Assembly: GCF_032401055.1 (NCBI RefSeq) | Contig: NZ_CP135529.1 | Span: 3,718,501 to 3,782,500 of the forward strand | Source of the DNA: Tardiphaga sp. 709 | GTDB taxonomy: Bacteria; Pseudomonadota; Alphaproteobacteria; Rhizobiales; Xanthobacteraceae | Length of the DNA stretch: 64,000 bases | Direction of reading: 5' to 3' | Part shown: positions 47,399-57,163 of the stretch, in pieces | Layout of the letters: each line of letters opens with the position of its first letter | How positions within the stretch are numbered: position 1 is the first letter of the stretch | The notes under the pieces: model-generated | What the model was told of the DNA's origin: nothing | Seen by the model: the letters and a program-made list of their open reading frames with translations, nothing else | The model's database searches: none | Position numbers and translations under genes: made by a program

Positions 47399-48478
47399 GG
47401 CGGTCTCGCGGGTCTGCCAGAAGGTCAGCACGCGCTGTGCCGTGGCGGGCACCAAGCGCTCGAAATTCTGCCGGGCTTCCTCGACATCGGCGGCGGCAGG
47501 CGAACGGCCGGGGCCGAGACGGAGCGTCATCAGGGCGCGGACGGTGGCCCAGGAAATCCCGATCGATTTGCCGAGGATCAGCATCGGATCGTCGCGGTCG
47601 CCCTTGAGGAGCTGGTCGATGGTCCCGATCCGCACGCCCGACAGAGCGGCGAGGGCGGCGGCGGTTTCCTCATATTGATGGGCGCGGGCAAAGCGCAACA
47701 AAGCGCCTTCGTCCAGCTCGTCGGCCTGGTGGAGCTTGCGAATGGCACGCTGCGCGGTGGCGAAGTCGCGGGTGACGGCCAGATGCGTGGGCGTACCGGT
47801 GATGTCCTGCATCGCGCGGTTGATCGCGTTGCGCAGTTGGGGGGCGGCGGCGTCGAACAGCCGGCGGCGAACCACCTCGACTGACTGCGCCAACAGGTGT
47901 TTGAGCTGTTCCGGCGCGAGATCGTCGCGCTGCCCGACCGTGACGGCGAGGGCGCCATCATCGCTGGCGCGGCGAATGAGGCCGGTATAGCCGAGTTGCG
48001 AGAAAGCGGCACCGGCGTTGCCGGCCACGCGGCGGATCACGTCGCGGTCGCCGCGGCGCACGATCACGTCGGTAATGCGCGGGGTCAGTGTCGAGCGATC
48101 GGAGATCGCCAGCAGATGCGACTGGCCCTGGGCCTTGGCGATATCGACCAGTGTCGGTTCGTCGATCAAAGGTGAGCGGCGCAACAGCGGTCCGGCGATC
48201 AGGATTTCGTCATCGCGGACGAGCAAGGCCACCAGTTGCGGCGGTGCGTTGACGAGATCGGACAGCCGTTCGGCCAGCTCGGTGCGTGCTTCGACCTCGG
48301 TCTGCGGAACCAGACTCGTCAGAACGCCGTCGAACAGATCGACATGGGCCGGTTGAAAACGGGATGCGCCCCTTAGGAAAAGCTCGGAAATCTTACGCAC
48401 CGCCTCGCCGCGCCGCTTGGGATCGCCATCTCTGACGATATTCTCCAGCCCGGGAATGAGCGATTTCGCCTCAGCCAT
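47375..48478 (-). CDS. DUF2336 domain protein
   Basis: 367 residues, almost entirely helical, with repeated motifs of about 35-40 residues (PQLVALLVRDDEILIAGPLL, RVAGNAGAAFSQLGYTGL, LFDAAAPQLRNAIN). This fits the HEAT-like DUF2336 family typical of alphaproteobacteria, whose function is unknown to me. It is the only gene reading left from the leader region of rimP. A start at the ATG is chosen over a TTG one codon earlier. Confidence 0.8.
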   Translation of the reverse strand: MAEAKSLIPGLENIVRDGDPKRRGEAVRKISELFLRGASRFQPAHVDLFDGVLTSLVPQTEVEARTELAERLSDLVNAPPQLVALLVRDDEILIAGPLLRRSPLIDEPTLVDIAKAQGQSHLLAISDRSTLTPRITDVIVRRGDRDVIRRVAGNAGAAFSQLGYTGLIRRASDDGALAVTVGQRDDLAPEQLKHLLAQSVEVVRRRLFDAAAPQLRNAINRAMQDITGTPTHLAVTRDFATAQRAIRKLHQADELDEGALLRFARAHQYEETAAALAALSGVRIGTIDQLLKGDRDDPMLILGKSIGISWATVRALMTLRLGPGRSPAAADVEEARQNFERLVPATAQRVLTFWQTRETASAIPLPL

Positions 48479-48840
48479 CAAAAAATACTCAACACCACCA
48501 TACGGAAAGGCTGGGGCACCCTAGATGGGGTTGATGAAGGAACGGTTAGTCCGCAGGATTGGGCTACCGCGGGTTGCAGAAATATTGCGGGGCAGCCACT
48601 GTGGCCTTGCCGGGGCGCCGGAAAAGGGCTATATCGCCCACAACTTATTAGGTTCTCATACGATCGCGTTTGAGAGTGGGCCCCTCGGGACCCGCTCTTT
48701 TTTATTACCTGAACGGACCTTGGCCGATAATCCGGCGGGGCTCGCCCGGGTCCAAAAGGGCCGAAAGCCCGACGCGATACACTTCTGCAGGCTGCACGCG
48801 CATTCAGACATCCTCCAACCGGAATACTTCGATCCTGGAC
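48479..48840 (+). promoter_or_regulatory. rimP-operon leader, 362 bases without a gene
   Basis: This stretch must hold the divergent promoters of the DUF2336 gene and of the rimP-nusA-infB operon. I could not pick out convincing -35/-10 pairs. Its main feature is the intrinsic terminator at 48673-48703, about 140 bases before the rimP start. Such premature terminators ahead of rimP are known as attenuator-type leaders; whether an antiterminator fold exists here I could not establish by eye. Confidence 0.45.
48673..48703 (+). terminator. Premature terminator / attenuator upstream of rimP
   Basis: AGAGTGGG..CC and GG.CCCGCTCT pair (one mismatch and one G-T) around a CTCG loop and are followed immediately by TTTTTT. 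There is no gene upstream on the plus strand for it to end, so it most likely terminates transcripts of the operon's own leader or of a small RNA. Confidence 0.75.
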
Positions 48841-49620
48841 ATGACCGACCAAAACCCAGAAGCCGTTGATACCGAGCTGCTTTCCGAGCCGCGCCTGGTG
48901 ATCGAGCCGGGTGCTGCGGCGCGGGTATCGGCAGTCGCTACGCCCGTGCTTGAAAACCTCGGTTACCGGCTGGTGCGGATCAAAATTTCCGGCGAGCTCG
49001 GCTGCACCGTGCAGATCATGGCCGAGCGGCCGGATGGCACCATGCTGGTCGAGGACTGCGAGGCGATCTCGCACGCGCTGTCGCCGGTAATGGATGTCGC
49101 CGATCCGATCCAGCGCGCCTATCGCCTCGAAATTTCCTCGCCCGGCATCGATCGTCCGCTGGTCCGACGCTCCGATTTCGAGCGTTATAATGGCTATCTG
49201 GTCAAGGTCGAGATGGCCGTCGCCGTCGGCGGCCGCAAACGTTTCCGCGGTCTGCTCGGCGCCATCGAAGGCGACGTCGTACTCATTGACCGCGAAGGCG
49301 CCCGCGACGGCGAGGACCCCATCACACGGTTGCCGCTGGAAGACATCTCCAATGCCAGTCTGGTACTGACCGACGAGCTGATCGCCGAGTCCATGCGCCG
49401 CGGCAAGCACGCCGAGCTTGATCTCAAGCGGGAGCTCGGTCTCGCGCCGCCGCCGGCACCGCATGCCAAGCGCAGCGATCCCAAGAAGAGCTTTGCGCCG
49501 AAGCCGAAACTCAAGGTCGCGAAAGCTACCAAGAAGCCTTTGCCGAAGAATACCAAAGAACATCGTCTGGCCGCCGACCGTGCGCGCCGAGGCGAAATCG
49601 ATCCCATCGAAGGAGAATGA
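48841..49620 (+). CDS. rimP: Ribosome maturation factor RimP
   Basis: 259 residues from [18 protein letters not shown]. Needed for 30S assembly. The RimP core (about 20-175) shows [55 protein letters not shown] and [14 protein letters not shown]. The C-terminal 75 residues are a basic Lys/Pro-rich tail ([16 protein letters not shown]), longer than in E. coli RimP but usual in this family. First gene of the rimP-nusA operon. Confidence 0.95.
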   Translation: MTDQNPEAVDTELLSEPRLVIEPGAAARVSAVATPVLENLGYRLVRIKISGELGCTVQIMAERPDGTMLVEDCEAISHALSPVMDVADPIQRAYRLEISSPGIDRPLVRRSDFERYNGYLVKVEMAVAVGGRKRFRGLLGAIEGDVVLIDREGARDGEDPITRLPLEDISNASLVLTDELIAESMRRGKHAELDLKRELGLAPPPAPHAKRSDPKKSFAPKPKLKVAKATKKPLPKNTKEHRLAADRARRGEIDPIEGE

Positions 49621-49623
49621 GCT

Positions 49624-51228
49624 ATGGCCGCTGTCAGCGCCAATAAACTCGAACTGCTGCAGATCGCCGACGCCGTCGCGCGCGAGAAATCGATCGACCG
49701 CAACATCGTCATCCAGGCGATGGAAGAGGCGATCGCGAAAGCGGCCCGTGCCCGTTACGGCTCCGAAACCGACGTGCATGCCGAGATTCATCCCAAGACC
49801 GGCCAGCTCTCTCTGACCCGCCACATGCTGGTGGTCGAGGACGTCGAGAATTCGTCTTTCCAGACCTCGCTGTTTGACGCGCAGCGCGCCAATCCGGGTG
49901 CGCAGATCGGCGACACCATCGCCGACACGCTGCCGCCGCTGGAATACGGCCGTATCGCCGCGCAGTCCGCCAAGCAGGTCATCGTGCAGAAGGTGCGCGA
50001 AGCCGAGCGTGACCGGCAGTACCAGGAATTCAAGGATCGCATCGGCGAGATCGTCAACGGCATCGTCAAGCGCGTCGAATACGGTTCGGTGATCGTCGAT
50101 CTTGGCCGCAGCGAAGCCATCGTGCGTCGCGACGAGATGCTGCCGCGCGAAGTGTTCCGCAACGGCGACCGCGTTCGCGCCTATGTGTTCGACGTGCGCC
50201 GCGAGACCCGCGGTCCGCAGATCTTCCTGTCGCGCACCCATCCGCAGTTCATGGCCAAGCTGTTCGCGCAGGAAGTGCCTGAAATCTATGACGGTATCGT
50301 CGAGATCAAGGCCGTGGCCCGCGATCCTGGTTCGCGTGCCAAGATCGGCGTGATCTCGCGCGACTCGTCGGTGGATCCGGTCGGCGCCTGCGTCGGTATG
50401 CGTGGTTCCCGCGTGCAGGCCGTGGTCAACGAGCTGCAGGGCGAAAAGATCGACATCATTCCGTGGTCGCCGGATATCGCCACTTTCGTGGTGAACGCGC
50501 TGGCCCCGGCAGAAGTCTCGAAAGTCGTGATCGATGAAGATCGTGAGCGCATCGAGGTTGTCGTTCCCGACACGAATAACCAGCTATCCCTTGCGATCGG
50601 TCGTCGCGGCCAGAATGTGCGCCTGGCTTCGCAGCTGACCGGCTGGGATATCGACATCCTGACCGAGCAGGAAGAATCCGAACGTCGCCAGGCCGATTTC
50701 GAAAATTCCACACGCGTCTTCATGGAAGCGCTGAACGTCGACGAAGTGGTCGGTCAGCTGCTCGCGTCGGAAGGTTTCACCTCGGTAGAAGAACTTTCGA
50801 TGGTCGATGCCAAGGAATTGTCGGGCATCGAGGGCTTCGACGACGAAACAGCGGCCGAATTGCAGAGCCGTGCACGTGAATACCTCGAGCAGCTCGAAGC
50901 TGAACTCGAAGGCAAACGTAAGGAACTGGGTGTGGAAGACGCTTTGAAGGACGTTCCGGGCGTGACCCTCAAGATGATGGTCAAGTTCGGCGAAAACGAC
51001 ATCAAGACCGTCGAGGATCTTGCCGGCTGCGCCACTGACGATCTGGTGGGCTGGACCGAACGCAAGGAAGGCTCCGAGCCGACCAAGCACCCGGGCATTC
51101 TCGATGCCAGCGAAGTTTCGCGCGAAGACGCCGAGCATCTGATCATGCAGGCCCGCGTCGTGGCCGGCTGGATCACCCAGGCCGATCTCGACAAGGGTGC
51201 GCCGCTCGACGCCACCGAAGAAGCGTAA
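49624..51228 (+). CDS. nusA: Transcription termination/antitermination factor NusA
   Basis: 534 residues. N-terminal RNAP-binding domain (1-130), S1 domain (about 135-200, [16 protein letters not shown]), two KH domains (about 205-345: [48 protein letters not shown]), then two C-terminal helix-hairpin-helix repeats ([19 protein letters not shown] and [12 protein letters not shown]). GGAG precedes the ATG four bases after rimP. The length matches long proteobacterial NusA. Confidence 0.96.
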   Translation: MAAVSANKLELLQIADAVAREKSIDRNIVIQAMEEAIAKAARARYGSETDVHAEIHPKTGQLSLTRHMLVVEDVENSSFQTSLFDAQRANPGAQIGDTIADTLPPLEYGRIAAQSAKQVIVQKVREAERDRQYQEFKDRIGEIVNGIVKRVEYGSVIVDLGRSEAIVRRDEMLPREVFRNGDRVRAYVFDVRRETRGPQIFLSRTHPQFMAKLFAQEVPEIYDGIVEIKAVARDPGSRAKIGVISRDSSVDPVGACVGMRGSRVQAVVNELQGEKIDIIPWSPDIATFVVNALAPAEVSKVVIDEDRERIEVVVPDTNNQLSLAIGRRGQNVRLASQLTGWDIDILTEQEESERRQADFENSTRVFMEALNVDEVVGQLLASEGFTSVEELSMVDAKELSGIEGFDDETAAELQSRAREYLEQLEAELEGKRKELGVEDALKDVPGVTLKMMVKFGENDIKTVEDLAGCATDDLVGWTERKEGSEPTKHPGILDASEVSREDAEHLIMQARVVAGWITQADLDKGAPLDATEEA

Positions 51229-51244
51229 GGACAATGCCACGCGC

Positions 51245-52033
51245 ATGCTCGCCATTGCTGACCAAGCAGATCTGGACAACGGCCCCCGGAGCACCAAGCC
51301 CGGGACCGAGCGGATGTGCGTGGTCACGCGGAGCGTGCGCCCGATCGATGATCTGATCCGGTTCGTCGTCGCGCCCACGGGCGAGGCGATTCCGGACCTG
51401 AAGCGCAAGCTTCCAGGCCGCGGCCTCTGGGTCACGGCCTCCCGCAAGGCGGTGGCCGAGGCGGCAAAGCGCAATCTTTTTGCCAAGGGCTTCAAGAAAG
51501 CGGTCAAGGCGTCGCCGACCCTGGCCGACGACACCGACAAGCTCATGGTGCGCGGTGTCATCGAGGCGCTGGCCATGACCGCCAAGGCGGGTCAGGTGGT
51601 TTCCGGCTTCACCAAGGTTGAGGATGCCCTGCGCCGCGGAACGGTCGGTGTTCTGCTCCACGCCTCCAACGGCGCCCCCGACGGAATCCGCAAACTGGAC
51701 AGCGTTGCCCGGCAACGCGTGGAATTTGACGCGGAATCCGGCGACAACGCGCCGAAATTGCCGATCATTACGGTTTTGAGCTCCGATGAATTGGATTTGG
51801 CATTGGGGCGGTCAAATGTGATACATGCTGCCGTGCTTACGGGCCCGGCGGGCAAAACGTTCCTGTCGCGCAGCCAGACTCTGGTCCAATACCGGCTGGC
51901 TGACGACGACATCAACGCAAGCGCCAAAGCTTCGCTGACAACTGCTGCGCCGGAGACGGAGCCGCTGACGCCAACGATCTCGCTGATCGAAACTTCGACG
52001 ACTGTGCGACCGCGCACAACGCAACAAGATTAG
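51245..52033 (+). CDS. YlxR (DUF448) - L7Ae-like RNA-binding protein
   Basis: 262 residues from MLAIADQADLDNGPRS. The DUF448/YlxR domain (about 20-85) has the signature ERMCVVTRSVRPIDDLIRFV and DLKRKLPGRGLWV. A ribosomal L7Ae-like domain follows (about 100-200: AKAGQVVSGFTKVEDALRRG, VGVLLHASNG) and a low-complexity Thr/Pro tail. It sits between nusA and infB as YlxR does in most bacteria. Probably an RNA-binding factor linked to ribosome assembly or RNase P; the exact role is not settled. Confidence 0.88.
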   Translation: MLAIADQADLDNGPRSTKPGTERMCVVTRSVRPIDDLIRFVVAPTGEAIPDLKRKLPGRGLWVTASRKAVAEAAKRNLFAKGFKKAVKASPTLADDTDKLMVRGVIEALAMTAKAGQVVSGFTKVEDALRRGTVGVLLHASNGAPDGIRKLDSVARQRVEFDAESGDNAPKLPIITVLSSDELDLALGRSNVIHAAVLTGPAGKTFLSRSQTLVQYRLADDDINASAKASLTTAAPETEPLTPTISLIETSTTVRPRTTQQD

Positions 52034-52042
52034 GACTGCTGA

Positions 52043-54826
52043 ATGGTTGATACGAAAACGCCTGGTGACAAGACTCTGAGCGTTCCCAGCAAGACCTTGA
52101 CGCTCAAGCCGCGCGTCGAGCAGGGCACTGTGCGCCAGAGCTTCAGCCATGGCCGCACCAAGCAGGTGGTCGTCGAGAAGCGCGGCAAGCGCCGCATGCC
52201 CGGCGATGCGCCGGCTGCTGCGCCCTCCGCCGCGCCGGCAACTGCTGCTCCCGCACCTGTCGAGACTGCTGCACCGGCTCCCGTTGCTGCTGCGCCAGCT
52301 GCTCCCGCTGCAACTGCTGCGCCCGCGGCGCCGGTTGCGCGCGCTGCTGCGCCTGCACCGGCCGCACCGGCTTCCCGCACTGCGGCGCCTTCTCCGGCAG
52401 GACGCAGCTCTGCTCCGCCTCCCGCAGCGCCGCCGTCGCGCGCGCCGCAGCGCCCGCAGCCTCCGGCCCGTTCGGGTTCGGGCGTCGTGCTCCGCACCCT
52501 GACCGAAGAAGAGCGCAATGCCCGCGCCAGCGCGCTGGCCGATGCCCGCGTGCGCGAGCAGGAAGAGCGTCGCCTCGCCGAGATCGAGGCAGCTCGCCGC
52601 AACACCAAGGAATTCAAGGAACAGGAAGAGCGTGAAGCTGCCGAAGCCCGTCGCAAGGCCGAGGAAGAGCGTCACCGCCAGGAAGAAGAAACCAAGCGCC
52701 GCGCTGAAGTCGAGGCCAAGCGCCGTCAGGCTGAAGCCGATGCGAAGGCCGCCAAGCCGGCCACGACGACGGCCCGTCCCGGCGCCACATCAACGACGCC
52801 TGCGCGTGCGCCCGGCGTCGCCGCCGACGGCACCGACGAGGATGAAGGTCCACGCGTCATTCGCCGTGGTCCCGGCGGCGCCGCGCGCCCCGTGATCGCG
52901 CCGAAGCCCACTGCCAAGCCCGGTCCGCAGAAGGAGCGCGGCCGTCTCACCGTCGTCACCGCGCTGTCGGCCGGCGACGTGCGCGAGCGTTCGATCGCCT
53001 CGTTCCGTCGCCGCACCCAGCGTCTGAAGGGTCATCAGTCGAACGAGCCGAAGGAAAAGCTGGTTCGTGAAGTCACGATCCCGGAAGCGATCACGATTCA
53101 GGAACTCGCCAACCGTATGGCCGAGCGTGCCGTGGACGTGATCCGTCTGCTGATGAAGCAGGGGGCGATCCACAAGATCAACGACGTCATCGACGCCGAC
53201 ACCGCGCAGCTGGTGGCCGAAGAAATGGGCCACACCGTCAAGCGCGTTGCCGAATCGGACGTTGAAGAAGGTCTGTTCGACAAGGTCGACGATTCCACCG
53301 ATACCGAGCCGCGTTCGCCGGTCGTGACCGTCATGGGCCACGTCGACCACGGCAAGACCTCGCTGCTCGATGCGTTGCGTCATGCCAATGTGGTGTCCGG
53401 CGAAGCCGGCGGCATCACGCAGCATATCGGCGCTTATCAGGTCACGTCGCCCGAGAGCGGCAAGAAGATCACCTTCATCGATACGCCAGGCCACGCTGCG
53501 TTCACCGCGATGCGTGCCCGCGGCGCCAAGGTCACGGATATCGTCATCCTTGTGGTGGCGGCCGATGACGGCGTCATGCCGCAGACCATCGAAGCCATCA
53601 ACCACGCCAAGGCAGCCGGCGTGCCGATGATCGTGGCGATCAACAAGATCGACAAGCCCGATGCCAAGGCGGAGCGCGTGCGCACCGAACTGCTGCAGCA
53701 TGACGTGCAGGTCGAATCCTTCGGCGGCGACGTGGTCGACGTCGAAGTGTCGGCGAAGAACAAGACCAACCTCGACAAGCTCCTGGAAATGATCGCGCTG
53801 CAGGCCGATATTCTCGACCTGAAGACCAATTCGGAGCGTCCGGCGGAAGGTACCGTGATCGAGGCCAAGCTCGATCGTGGTCGTGGTCCGGTGGCGACCG
53901 TGCTGGTTCAGCGCGGCACCCTGAAGGTCGGCGACATCATCGTGGCCGGTGCCGAAATGGGCCGTGTCCGCGCGCTGATCTCCGATCAGGGCGAGACGCT
54001 GACCGCGGCAGGTCCGTCGGTGCCGGTCGAAGTGCTCGGTTTCAACGGTCCTCCGGAAGCTGGCGATCGTATGGCCGTGGTCGAGAACGAAGCTCGCGCC
54101 CGTGAAATCACCGGCTACCGTGCCCATCAGAAGCGCGAGAAGTCCGCTGCCTCCACCAACGGCATGCGCGGTTCGCTCGAGCAGATGATGAGCCAGCTGA
54201 AGACCTCGGGTCGCAAGGACTTCCCGCTGATCATCAAGGCTGACGTGCAGGGTTCGCTCGAAGCCATTCTCGGCTCGCTTGAGAAGCTCGGCACCGATGA
54301 AGTCGCTGCGCGCATCCTGCATGCGGGCGTCGGCGGCATTTCGGAATCGGACGTCACGCTGGCGGAAGGCTTCAACGCCGCCATCATCGGCTTCTCGGTT
54401 CGTGCCAACAAGGAAGCCGCCGCTGCTGCCAAGCGCAACGGCATCGAAATCCGCTACTACAACATCATCTACGATCTCGTGGATGACGTGAAGAAAGCCA
54501 TGTCCGGTCTGCTCGCGCCCACACTGCGCGAAACCATGCTGGGCAATGCGCAGATCCTCGAAGTGTTCAACATCTCGAAGGTCGGCAAGGTTGCGGGTTG
54601 CCGCGTCACCGACGGAACCGTGGAACGCGGCGCGAATGTGCGCCTGATCCGCGACAACGTCGTGGTGCACGAAGGCAAGCTGTCGACACTGAAGCGCTTC
54701 AAGGACGAAGTGAAGGAAGTGGCGTCAGGCCAGGAATGCGGCATGGCGTTCGAGAACTACGGCGATATGCGCGCCGGCGACGTGATCGAGTGTTACCGCG
54801 TGGAGACCATCCAGCGCTCGCTGTAA
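52043..54826 (+). CDS. infB: Translation initiation factor IF-2
   Basis: 927 residues. GTPase that recruits fMet-tRNA to the 30S subunit. Residues about 55-145 are Ala/Pro-rich disordered, and 155-240 form a charged Glu/Arg coiled coil. IF2_N is at about 340-395 ([20 protein letters not shown]). GTPase motifs: GHVDHGKT 432-439, DTPGH 480-484, NKID 534-537. The C-terminal domains end in [16 protein letters not shown]. The long N-terminus is normal for alphaproteobacterial IF-2. ATG 10 bases after the ylxR stop. Confidence 0.97.
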   Translation: MVDTKTPGDKTLSVPSKTLTLKPRVEQGTVRQSFSHGRTKQVVVEKRGKRRMPGDAPAAAPSAAPATAAPAPVETAAPAPVAAAPAAPAATAAPAAPVARAAAPAPAAPASRTAAPSPAGRSSAPPPAAPPSRAPQRPQPPARSGSGVVLRTLTEEERNARASALADARVREQEERRLAEIEAARRNTKEFKEQEEREAAEARRKAEEERHRQEEETKRRAEVEAKRRQAEADAKAAKPATTTARPGATSTTPARAPGVAADGTDEDEGPRVIRRGPGGAARPVIAPKPTAKPGPQKERGRLTVVTALSAGDVRERSIASFRRRTQRLKGHQSNEPKEKLVREVTIPEAITIQELANRMAERAVDVIRLLMKQGAIHKINDVIDADTAQLVAEEMGHTVKRVAESDVEEGLFDKVDDSTDTEPRSPVVTVMGHVDHGKTSLLDALRHANVVSGEAGGITQHIGAYQVTSPESGKKITFIDTPGHAAFTAMRARGAKVTDIVILVVAADDGVMPQTIEAINHAKAAGVPMIVAINKIDKPDAKAERVRTELLQHDVQVESFGGDVVDVEVSAKNKTNLDKLLEMIALQADILDLKTNSERPAEGTVIEAKLDRGRGPVATVLVQRGTLKVGDIIVAGAEMGRVRALISDQGETLTAAGPSVPVEVLGFNGPPEAGDRMAVVENEARAREITGYRAHQKREKSAASTNGMRGSLEQMMSQLKTSGRKDFPLIIKADVQGSLEAILGSLEKLGTDEVAARILHAGVGGISESDVTLAEGFNAAIIGFSVRANKEAAAAAKRNGIEIRYYNIIYDLVDDVKKAMSGLLAPTLRETMLGNAQILEVFNISKVGKVAGCRVTDGTVERGANVRLIRDNVVVHEGKLSTLKRFKDEVKEVASGQECGMAFENYGDMRAGDVIECYRVETIQRSL

Positions 54827-54862
54827 GTCCAAATCTTACAGAGAGACCGGATTTAAACGAGA

Positions 54863-54970
54863 CGTCATGCCCGGCCTGCGCGAAGCTAGCTTCGCTAGAT
54901 GGTCGGGCATCCACGTCTTTGAATTTCAAAAGAGCAGTCGTGGATGGCCGGGACAAACCCGGCCATGACG
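54863..54970. repeat. Palindromic element inserted between infB and rbfA
   Basis: The ends CGTCATGCCCGGCC and CCCGGCCATGACG are imperfect inverted copies. Inside are the perfect palindrome CGAAGCTAGCTTCG (54881-54894) and the pair ATCCACG / CGTGGAT. The whole can form a cruciform of about 108 bases. Dispersed palindromes of this type are frequent in Bradyrhizobium relatives. The element interrupts an otherwise tight operon and lies 24 bases before rbfA. Confidence 0.7.
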
Positions 54971-54994
54971 AATTTTGTTTTCGTAGGGAAACCG

Positions 54995-55411
54995 ATGCCC
55001 AAGCATCACCAGAAGTCCGCGGCGCCGGGCGGTTCGCAGCGTCAATTGCGCGTTGGCGAGCTGATGCGCCACGCGATTGCCGACATCCTGTCGCAGGGTG
55101 GGGTCCACGATCCCGTTCTGCAGACCACCATCATCACCGTGCCCGAGGTGAAGATGTCGCCCGATCTGAAGCTCGCCACCGTCTATGTGATGCCGCTCGG
55201 CGGCCAGAACACCGAACCGGTGCTGAAGGCGCTCGCGGCGAACAAGAGCTTCCTGCGAACCGAGGTCGCGTATCGCGTGAACCTGAAATACGCCCCCGAT
55301 CTTCGCTTCCGCATAGATGAGCGCTTCGACGAAGCCGAGCGCATCGACAAACTCCTGCGCACGCCTGCCGTTGCGCGCGACCTCAAACCAGACTCGGACG
55401 AAAACGAATGA
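54995..55411 (+). CDS. rbfA: Ribosome-binding factor A
   Basis: 138 residues from [21 protein letters not shown]. 30S maturation factor that binds 16S rRNA helix 1. The KH-like fold shows [37 protein letters not shown] and [25 protein letters not shown]. An in-frame start at 54944 would translate part of the repeat element and is rejected. The stop overlaps the truB ATG by four bases. Confidence 0.94.
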   Translation: MPKHHQKSAAPGGSQRQLRVGELMRHAIADILSQGGVHDPVLQTTIITVPEVKMSPDLKLATVYVMPLGGQNTEPVLKALAANKSFLRTEVAYRVNLKYAPDLRFRIDERFDEAERIDKLLRTPAVARDLKPDSDENE

Positions 55412-56568
55412 CTGTGACGACCCCAGCCGCCGCCCTCGATTCACGCCTCGATGAAACGGGCAATGGCGAGTCCACCCTGTCTCCGGCTGTGCAGCACGGC
55501 GACCACGGTCAGCAAGGTGACCGCGGCGGCAATGACCAGCGTCAGCATCAGGGCCATCGCGGCAATAACGATCCCCGCCATCAGGGCGGCAAGCAGCGTC
55601 AGCAGGGCCAGGTCCGGCGCGACAAGCGCGACGTTCATGGCTGGGTGATCCTCGACAAGCCGATCGGCATGACCTCGACCCAGGCGGTCGCGATCGCCAA
55701 GCGCCTGTTCCAGGCCAAGCGCGCCGGCCATGCCGGTACCCTCGATCCGTTGGCGTCCGGCGGTCTGCCGATCGCGCTCGGCGAAGCCACCAAGACGGTT
55801 CCGTTCGTAATGGACGGCCGCAAGCGCTATCGCTTCACGGTCGCCTGGGGCGAGGAGCGCGATACCGACGACACCGAGGGCCGCGCGACCTTCACCAGCC
55901 CGAATAGGCCAACGGCCGACCAGATCCGGGCTCTGCTGCCGCAATTTACCGGCAATATCGAACAGACCCCGCCGCAATACTCGGCGATCAAGATCCAGGG
56001 TGAGCGCGCCTATGATCTCGCCCGCGACGGCGAGGTGGTGCCGCTGGTTCCCCGACCGGTTGTGATTCACGAATTAGTCCTGACAGAACAGCCAGATAGC
56101 GACCATGCCGTGTTCGAGGCCGAGTGCGGCAAGGGCACTTATGTGCGCGCACTGGCTCGCGATATCGGCCGTTTGCTCGGCTGTTACGGCCATATCAGTG
56201 CGCTCCGGCGCACCCTGGTCGGACCTTTCGCCGAAGCCGACATGATTCCGCTGGAACAGTTGGAGGCTTTGTGCGATAGAGCCGCGTCTGGCGAGGGTAG
56301 CCTCGCCGACGCGCTACTGCCCGTTGAGACCGCGCTGGACGACATCCCGGCACTGGCCGTCACACGGGCGGATGCGGCAAGGCTCCATCGGGGCCAGGCC
56401 GTTTTGTTGCGCGGACGGGATGCGCCCGATTGTAGCGGCACAGTTTATGTCACGGTGGCAGGGCGATTATTGGCCCTCGCTGAAGTTGGCAATGGCGAAC
56501 TCATCCCCAAGCGCGTGTTTAACCTGACCGGACTGACCGCCAGTTCGGCCCGCAAAGAAAGTAACTGA
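55408..56568 (+). CDS. truB: tRNA pseudouridine-55 synthase with a low-complexity N-terminal extension
   Basis: 386 residues. Isomerises U55 of the tRNA T-loop. The catalytic Asp113 is in [25 protein letters not shown] (78-90), [15 protein letters not shown] and [19 protein letters not shown] complete the TruB core, followed by a C-terminal PUA-like part. Residues about 28-75 are a Gln/His/Gly/Asn/Arg-rich disordered stretch ([14 protein letters not shown]...) not found in E. coli TruB. ATG overlaps the rbfA stop (ATGA). Confidence 0.95.
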   Translation: MTVTTPAAALDSRLDETGNGESTLSPAVQHGDHGQQGDRGGNDQRQHQGHRGNNDPRHQGGKQRQQGQVRRDKRDVHGWVILDKPIGMTSTQAVAIAKRLFQAKRAGHAGTLDPLASGGLPIALGEATKTVPFVMDGRKRYRFTVAWGEERDTDDTEGRATFTSPNRPTADQIRALLPQFTGNIEQTPPQYSAIKIQGERAYDLARDGEVVPLVPRPVVIHELVLTEQPDSDHAVFEAECGKGTYVRALARDIGRLLGCYGHISALRRTLVGPFAEADMIPLEQLEALCDRAASGEGSLADALLPVETALDDIPALAVTRADAARLHRGQAVLLRGRDAPDCSGTVYVTVAGRLLALAEVGNGELIPKRVFNLTGLTASSARKESN

Positions 56569-56570
56569 CG

Positions 56571-56840
56571 ATGTCGATTACCGCAGAACGCAAAGCGGAA
56601 GTCATCAAGACCAATGCCAACAAGACCGGCGACACTGGTTCGCCGGAAGTCCAGGTTGCGATCCTCTCCGAGCGCATTGCCAACCTGACCGGACACTTCA
56701 AGACCCACACCAAGGACAACCATTCCCGCCGTGGTCTTTTGAAGCTCGTCTCCACGCGTCGTTCGTTGCTTGACTACATCAAGCGCAAGGACGAGGCGCG
56801 CTACAAGGCGCTGCTCGAGAAGCACAACATTCGCCGCTAA
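56571..56840 (+). CDS. rpsO: 30S ribosomal protein S15
   Basis: 89 residues, the standard length. Binds 16S rRNA in the central domain. Signatures: [47 protein letters not shown] and the end [12 protein letters not shown]. It starts two bases after truB and is followed by an intrinsic terminator. Confidence 0.97.
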   Translation: MSITAERKAEVIKTNANKTGDTGSPEVQVAILSERIANLTGHFKTHTKDNHSRRGLLKLVSTRRSLLDYIKRKDEARYKALLEKHNIRR

Positions 56841-56848
56841 GCGAAATC

Positions 56849-56880
56849 ACGCGCGCAAAAACCCTTTGCGCGCGTTTTTT
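56849..56880 (+). terminator. Rho-independent terminator of the rimP-rpsO operon
   Basis: ACGCGCGCAAA (56849-56859) pairs perfectly with TTTGCGCGCGT (56865-56875), followed by five more T. It lies 8 bases past the rpsO stop. Confidence 0.92.
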
Positions 56881-56883
56881 GTA

Positions 56884-57163
56884 GCGGAAGCCATGTGCGG
56901 CTTTCGCGATAACGTTCAGAAGCAATCCGGCAACTGGACGATGACGGGCAAGGTGCCCGTCGCGCGGCGCGATCCTCCAAAGATCCCCGCGACCATCGGA
57001 AGGATGGACGCCATTCAGAATACCAGAGCCATGGCAGGATCGCCGGACGCTGATTTCGCGACATCGCGAACAGCTTCTTGCCGTCTTGCGCATGGCTTTT
57101 GTGTTTTGGACTTCAGTGTTTTTGGCCGTCACGTCCTCCGTGAACCCATGAAAGAAACCTAAG
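56884..57163 (+). promoter_or_regulatory. pnp leader region with hairpins
   Basis: The 323 bases between rpsO and pnp hold no gene. After the rpsO terminator come a 9-bp stem GCGGAAGCC/GGCTTTCGC (56884-56907, one G-T) and a second stem GCTG.TTTCGCG/CGCGAA.AGC (57049-57073). In E. coli the pnp leader forms an RNase III-cleaved stem used in autocontrol by PNPase. These hairpins could serve similarly (inference). An open frame across this region has no family resemblance and is not called. Confidence 0.4.

Noticed and set aside
52790-54670. Long open frame antisense to infB
   Set aside because: Same cause as for rpsA: a shadow of a highly expressed, GC-rich gene. The product is His/Asp-rich without recognisable family features.
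54944-54994. In-frame upstream start for rbfA
   Set aside because: It would translate part of the palindromic repeat; the ATG at 54995 gives the usual RbfA N-terminus.
55441-56070. Antisense frame over truB coding a strongly hydrophobic stretch that looks like membrane helices
   Set aside because: Codons for Gln, His, Asp and Gly become Leu, Val and Ala on the opposite strand, so the hydrophobic reading follows directly from the low-complexity TruB extension.
56770-57162. Open frame from inside rpsO into the pnp leader
   Set aside because: It runs through the rpsO terminator, has no family resemblance and no ribosome site.
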